Of a stretch of 64,000 bases of DNA, positions 60,352 to 64,000 are shown in pieces (the first letter of the stretch is position 1; the number at the start of each line of letters is the position of its first letter). The position numbers and the translations under genes are program-made. A model generated the notes under the pieces. That model was not told the DNA's origin. It worked only from the letters and a program-made list of their open reading frames with translations, and searched no databases. This stretch comes from Oscillospiraceae bacterium (GTDB lineage: Bacteria > Bacillota > Clostridia > Oscillospirales > Acutalibacteraceae), in contig DPOR01000013.1 in assembly GCA_003538135.1 (NCBI GenBank), forward strand, positions 382,118 to 446,117, in the 5' to 3' direction.

Positions 60352-60380
60352 ATTATAGCAAAAGCGGTCTGTTATGTCAA
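60352..60380 (-). promoter_or_regulatory. Consensus promoter of the tRNA-Leu pair
   Basis: On the minus strand TTGACA (60380-60375), 17 bases, TATAAT (60357-60352): a perfect sigma-A match. Confidence 0.88.
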
Positions 60381-60430
60381 GCCTTTTTTCAAAGTTTTTT
60401 AAATATTTTTAGCCGCTTCAAAATGCCCGA

Positions 60431-62032
60431 TTATTCACCCTCGAGCGCCGTTATTTTGTCGGCTGCGGCTTTAAACACGGGAGCGCAGTCGGACGCGCCG
60501 CCGCTTCCGCGCTCCTTGAAAACAGTTATGACATAACGGGGCTTTTCCGCCGGAAACCAGCCTGAAAACCACGTGTTATAAAGCTCCTCGCCACGCTCGA
60601 ATTTCCCGGTCTGCGCGGTTGCGGTCTTGCCGGCGGCGGTGGTGTTTTGGGGCTTTGCTCCCCTGCCGTTGCCGTTCTCGACCGCGCTCCTGAGGTACTT
60701 CGACAGTAACAATGCGGTGTCGCCGCTTATAACATACTCGCCCGCACGGTTCTCATGCTCAAAAACGGTCCGTGACCCGTCTGTTGCCTTTTCTACAAGA
60801 TACGGCATACAATACGCTCCGCCGTTTGCTATGCACGACATATAAGCACAGACCGTGAGAGGCGACGCGGTGAGCGAGCCCTGACCGAACGCGAGATTGG
60901 CGACGGCCGCTTTGGAATCGAGCTCGGAAGCATTCGGCAGATATCCCGATGCGGAGCTCATTCCCTCGCACAGGTCTATAGGCTTTCCGAAGCCTAAATT
61001 CGAGAGCGTGGATATCATTTTTTCCCGGTCAAGCTTTTGAGCCAAGTGGATAAAATAGGCGTTGCACGAGCGCTCGAGTGCGCCGCACATATCTATGACG
61101 CCGTGCGCCTTATGCTCATAGCATCCGAACTCAACGCCGCCTATCTCCGTTACGCCCGTGCAGTCGTATTTTATTGACGGGGAAATCCCCTGCTCGAGCG
61201 CTGCGGCGGCAACGGCGGGCTTGAACACTGAGCCCACGGCGAATGCGCACAGAGCGCGGTTGATAAACGGAGAATTGCTGTCCGAGAGGCTCTTCGCGGG
61301 GTTATTGGAATCGAATACCGGGCGGCTCGCACAAGCTCTTACGGCGCCTGTTTTCGGGTCAAGGACGACAACCGCACCGATATCCACTCCGCACTCGTCC
61401 ATGCAGTCTTCGACTATCTGCTGAATCTCAAGGTCAAGCGTCAAATATACGCCCGATTTGCCGTATTTCCCGTCGGTTCGTGCGGTTATTTCGGCGCCCG
61501 ATATAACGCGCCCGTAGGCGTCAACGGGAAAGACCGCACTGACGGTCTGACGATTATTTTTAAATATGCTCTCGAACGCTTTCTCTATCCCGCAGACACC
61601 GTTTCCGTCCGAGTCGGTATAGCCGACTATATGCGCCGCAGGCTGGCGCGGAGAATACCTTCTGCCGACGCCGATTATTTTCACATCCTCGCTTGAATTT
61701 GCGCCCGAGGGCACAGCGACGGCAACAGGGCGGCCTTTTGAGAGCTTTTCGCGCACAAGTTCAAGCTCATCGCCGCCGAGCATAGTCCGAAGCTCGGACA
61801 GCGCCGCGGCGGTAGGTCTTGCGGCTGCAAAATATTCGGTATAACCGTTTGTTATGAGCCGCCCCTTGCAGTCGTATATAGGCGCACCTAAGTCGGACAG
61901 CTCAATGCTGCGGGTGTTTTTCACCGCGCCTGCGGCGGTATCGAGTCCTGTTGACACGCTTATCAGGCGGAGACAGATTACACCCATCAGCAGGCAGAAC
62001 ACAAAAAATATAACGACTGCGCGTCTTGGCAT
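60431..62032 (-). CDS. Class B penicillin-binding protein
   Basis: A 533-residue single-pass membrane transpeptidase for peptidoglycan cross-links. An N-terminal helix (about 5-25) is followed by a dimerisation domain (TNGYTEYFAAARP) and the transpeptidase domain from about 225. The active-site motifs are SVFK (Ser in AVGSVFKPAV) near 290, SCN in LERSCNAYF and KTA in AAGKTATAQTGKF (Ala for the more usual Gly). No PASTA domain. The ATG at 62032 has GGAGAT upstream; a long frame to 62254 runs into the U32 gene and is rejected. Confidence 0.87.
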   Translation of the reverse strand: MPRRAVVIFFVFCLLMGVICLRLISVSTGLDTAAGAVKNTRSIELSDLGAPIYDCKGRLITNGYTEYFAAARPTAAALSELRTMLGGDELELVREKLSKGRPVAVAVPSGANSSEDVKIIGVGRRYSPRQPAAHIVGYTDSDGNGVCGIEKAFESIFKNNRQTVSAVFPVDAYGRVISGAEITARTDGKYGKSGVYLTLDLEIQQIVEDCMDECGVDIGAVVVLDPKTGAVRACASRPVFDSNNPAKSLSDSNSPFINRALCAFAVGSVFKPAVAAAALEQGISPSIKYDCTGVTEIGGVEFGCYEHKAHGVIDMCGALERSCNAYFIHLAQKLDREKMISTLSNLGFGKPIDLCEGMSSASGYLPNASELDSKAAVANLAFGQGSLTASPLTVCAYMSCIANGGAYCMPYLVEKATDGSRTVFEHENRAGEYVISGDTALLLSKYLRSAVENGNGRGAKPQNTTAAGKTATAQTGKFERGEELYNTWFSGWFPAEKPRYVITVFKERGSGGASDCAPVFKAAADKITALEGE

Positions 62033-62114
62033 AGTATCATCTCCGACGGTTGATAAAATTATCATTGACCGTTTTCTGCGATAAAATGCAGACGCGCAGT
62101 TTAACTGTTCGGTT

Positions 62115-63350
62115 TTATTTTCCGTCCGTGCTGCGGCGGATAAATGCGCCGGCGGGAACATCGGCATCGCAGTCAAAGGTGAACTCCGCCATGGGATTCG
62201 GAGCATTGTCAACACTCTCACCCAGAGCATTTTTGAGGTTTTTGACTGTGACAACGGTCGGGGCTTTTCCTCTGTTCATTATCTCGAGCTCGTCGCCCTC
62301 GAAGAATCTGTTTCTCTGGCTGACGGTCAGAGTCCCGTTCTCGCTCTTCAAGGCTATCGCCGCCACTTCCCAGCTGCGGATATAGCCGCCCTTATAATAT
62401 ATCTGAGCATCGTCGCGCGGCGAGCCGAAGAAAAATCCCGTGCAGTAGTCGCGGTGGCTTATTCTGTATACCTCGTCGAGAATCCACTGTGCGGGCTTGA
62501 AATCTCCCGACGGTGCGGCGAGATATGCGTCAACCGCGCTCCTGTAAGCGTTCGTGACAACTGCCGTGTAATATTCGGTCTTTGCCCTGCCCTCGATTTT
62601 GAAGCTCGAAACACCCGCTTTAATAAGCTCCGGAATATGCTCAATCATACACATATCCTTTGAGTTCATTATATAAGTTCCGCTCTGCGTCTCCTCGACG
62701 GGGAAATATTCGTTCGGGCGGGTGCTCTCCATGAGGCTGTATTCCCAGCGGCAGGGCTGGGAGCATTCGCCCTTGTTCGAATGTCTGTCTGTCAGATAAT
62801 TCGAGAGCAGGCAGCGCCCGGAATACGAGACGCACATAGCGCCGTGAACAAAGCACTCGAGTTCCATTTTCTCAGGCATACCCGCTCGGAGATCCGCGAG
62901 CTCGTCAAGAGTAAGCTCGCGCGCCGAAACAATTCTTTCCGCGCCGAGATCAAAGAGCATACGCGCACTCTCTGCGTTTGCGACTCCGGTCTGCGTCGAG
63001 ATGTGTATCGGAATATCGGGCGCATATTTTTTCGCGTAAGAGAGTACTCCGAGATCGGTTATTATGAGCGCATCGACCCCCGCGGCGCGGGCGCTTTCAA
63101 GAAAAGGCGGGAGCTCCTTCAGCTGGGCGGTATTCGGGATAATATTGCAGGTAAGGTAGACCTTGACGCCGTTTTCATGGGCGAACGCCACGGCTTTTGA
63201 CAGCTCGTCATCAGAAAAATTCTTCGGCGCGGCACGCATTCCAAAGCGCGTTCCGCCCACATAAACCGCGTCCGCGCCGTAATACACGGCGGCTTTCAGG
63301 CGTTCCGCGTCCCCTGCGGGCGCGAGAACCTCCGGTCTTATTATATCCAT
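62115..63350 (-). CDS. U32 peptidase family protein (TrhP/YegQ-like)
   Basis: A 411-residue protein of the U32 group, now linked to prephenate-dependent tRNA uridine hydroxylation. It starts with PEVLAPAGDAERLKAAVYYG and has HISTQTGVANAESARML and ELECFVHGAMCVSYSGRCL, then SNYLTDRHSNKGECSQPCRWEY with the cluster cysteines, and SSFKIEGRAKTEYY. AAAGGAG sits before the ATG at 63350. It lies just upstream of the PBP (82-base gap) and downstream of mltG. Confidence 0.88.
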   Translation of the reverse strand: MDIIRPEVLAPAGDAERLKAAVYYGADAVYVGGTRFGMRAAPKNFSDDELSKAVAFAHENGVKVYLTCNIIPNTAQLKELPPFLESARAAGVDALIITDLGVLSYAKKYAPDIPIHISTQTGVANAESARMLFDLGAERIVSARELTLDELADLRAGMPEKMELECFVHGAMCVSYSGRCLLSNYLTDRHSNKGECSQPCRWEYSLMESTRPNEYFPVEETQSGTYIMNSKDMCMIEHIPELIKAGVSSFKIEGRAKTEYYTAVVTNAYRSAVDAYLAAPSGDFKPAQWILDEVYRISHRDYCTGFFFGSPRDDAQIYYKGGYIRSWEVAAIALKSENGTLTVSQRNRFFEGDELEIMNRGKAPTVVTVKNLKNALGESVDNAPNPMAEFTFDCDADVPAGAFIRRSTDGK

Positions 63351-63407
63351 TGCCGAACTCCTTTTCATAGCTAAGGGAGCAAGCGTTTTCAGCCTGCTCC
63401 CCGTGAT

Positions 63408-64000
63408 TCAGTTCTGGCTGAAAGCCTTGAGCACATTGGCGTCGTGCTCGCTCTTTGTTTTCGCCATATAGATATTTCCGAACTTGTCGTGGCAGAAATA
63501 ATAGTATCTGGTATTCGACGGATAGAGCGCCGCCTTTATCGCCGCCGCACCGGGGTTGCAAATGGGTCCTGGCGGGAGTCCCTGAGCAGAATAGGTGTTA
63601 TATGCATCGGCGTACTTGTTGACGAGATTGACGTCGGTTATGGGCGTGACATACTTCTTGATATAGTCCTTTGTGGAATCACACTCGAGTCTGCCGGCAG
63701 TCTGAGACGGATTCTTTAGGCGGTTATGGATGACGGACGAAATAAGCTTCATCTGGCTGTCATCGGCGGCTTCGCGCTGGATTATCGAGGCTATGGTCAG
63801 TATCTCGTCGACCGAATAACCAAGCTCCTTTGCGCGCTTGTCGTAGTCCTCTGTCCAGACGTTCGAGAAAGCATCAAGGAATCTGCGTATTGCGATATTC
63901 GCGCTCTCTCCCTGGAAGAAATCATAGGTGGCCGGGAAGAGATAGCCCTCAAGTCGGTACGTTCTGTTTTCGCTGTTCTTTATCGATGAGAGGAACGAAT
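63408..64000 (-). CDS. mltG: MltG-type endolytic transglycosylase, C-terminal part (cut by window edge)
   Basis: The frame is open to the window end; the 197 codons seen match the C-terminal catalytic half of MltG (YceG). Diagnostic are TYRLEGYLFPATYDFFQGE, ILTIASIIQREAADDSQMKL (catalytic Glu region), SSVIHNRLKN, LECDSTKDYI and LPPGPICNPGAAAIKAALYP. MltG cuts nascent glycan strands in the membrane and ends their elongation. The start and membrane anchor are outside the window. Confidence 0.93.
   Translation of the reverse strand, partial: SFLSSIKNSENRTYRLEGYLFPATYDFFQGESANIAIRRFLDAFSNVWTEDYDKRAKELGYSVDEILTIASIIQREAADDSQMKLISSVIHNRLKNPSQTAGRLECDSTKDYIKKYVTPITDVNLVNKYADAYNTYSAQGLPPGPICNPGAAAIKAALYPSNTRYYYFCHDKFGNIYMAKTKSEHDANVLKAFSQN

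Noticed and set aside
60431..62032. KTA in place of KTG in the PBP as a sign of inactivation
   Set aside because: The other two active-site motifs are intact and KTATAQTG occurs in other clostridial class B PBPs as far as I know.
62033..62254. N-terminal extension of the PBP to 62254
   Set aside because: It would overlap the U32 gene by 140 bases; a proper ribosome site and membrane helix begin at the ATG at 62032.

Overview
The window reads as chromosomal DNA of an anaerobic gut-type Firmicute, class Clostridia (most like the Oscillospiraceae and relatives). The signs are strong GGAGG-type ribosome binding sites, frequent TTG and GTG starts, consensus sigma-A promoters, a T-box in front of proS, a DnaD primosome gene, and an anaerobic flavin/iron-sulfur transhydrogenase. 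The genus cannot be fixed from sequence alone. I see no prophage, transposase or CRISPR array. Base composition is close to balanced, apart from a clearly AT-richer patch around 46-47.5 kb and a milder one at 6-10.5 kb.

Layout. 0-2.3 kb: dnaD, dnaC and the start of tex (minus). 2.5-5.9 kb: two tandem neutral-ceramidase-like genes, one without and one with a signal peptide. 6-10.6 kb: tRNA-Ala, then a surface-glycan group (polyprenyl-phosphate glycosyltransferase, membrane-anchored PIG-L deacetylase, multi-spanning DUF6056-like protein). 10.8-15.3 kb: an amino-sugar/glycoside operon (HAD phosphatase, GH109-like, BadF/NAGK-type kinase, GH4). 15.4-18.1 kb: tldD-tldE. 18.3-20.4 kb: a GH16 enzyme and a GT2 enzyme. 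20.7-25.8 kb: a three-gene NuoE/NuoF/GltD-fusion operon resembling the Sporomusa-type electron-bifurcating transhydrogenase. 25.8-27.2 kb: a GH4 alpha-galactosidase-like enzyme.

27.3-33.5 kb holds an extracytoplasmic methionine-sulfoxide repair operon (CXXC micro-protein, NapH-like polyferredoxin, Cys-rich mini-lipoprotein, TlpA-like lipoprotein, MsrA-MsrB lipoprotein, Ig-like protein), transcribed divergently from a two-component system. 33.5-45.7 kb is mostly carbohydrate and regulatory: an unassigned 541-residue protein, a diaminopentanoate-dehydrogenase-like gene with a MerR regulator and matching operators, a histidine phosphatase, a GH38 alpha-mannosidase, two more GH16 genes, an XRE membrane regulator, and a TM2/DUF2752 pair. 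45.7-47.5 kb is an accessory-looking patch with short repeats, a NUDIX hydrolase and a conserved hypothetical next to tRNA-Ser. 47.7-64 kb returns to housekeeping: pyk, asnS, a GPH symporter, T-box-proS, PHP and MBL proteins, a Gfo/Idh/MocA oxidoreductase, a MATE pump, two tRNA-Leu genes, a class B PBP, a U32 peptidase and mltG.

Taken together the genes suggest a saccharolytic anaerobe that strips host or plant glycans (GH4, GH16, GH38, GH109, with a cation symporter) and balances NADH, NADPH and ferredoxin with a soluble flavoprotein complex. It appears to spend reducing power on repairing oxidised envelope proteins. The most promising under-described items are the envelope redox operon with its 101-bp gene overlap, the fused transhydrogenase, the paired ceramidase-like proteins, and the two matching MerR operators.
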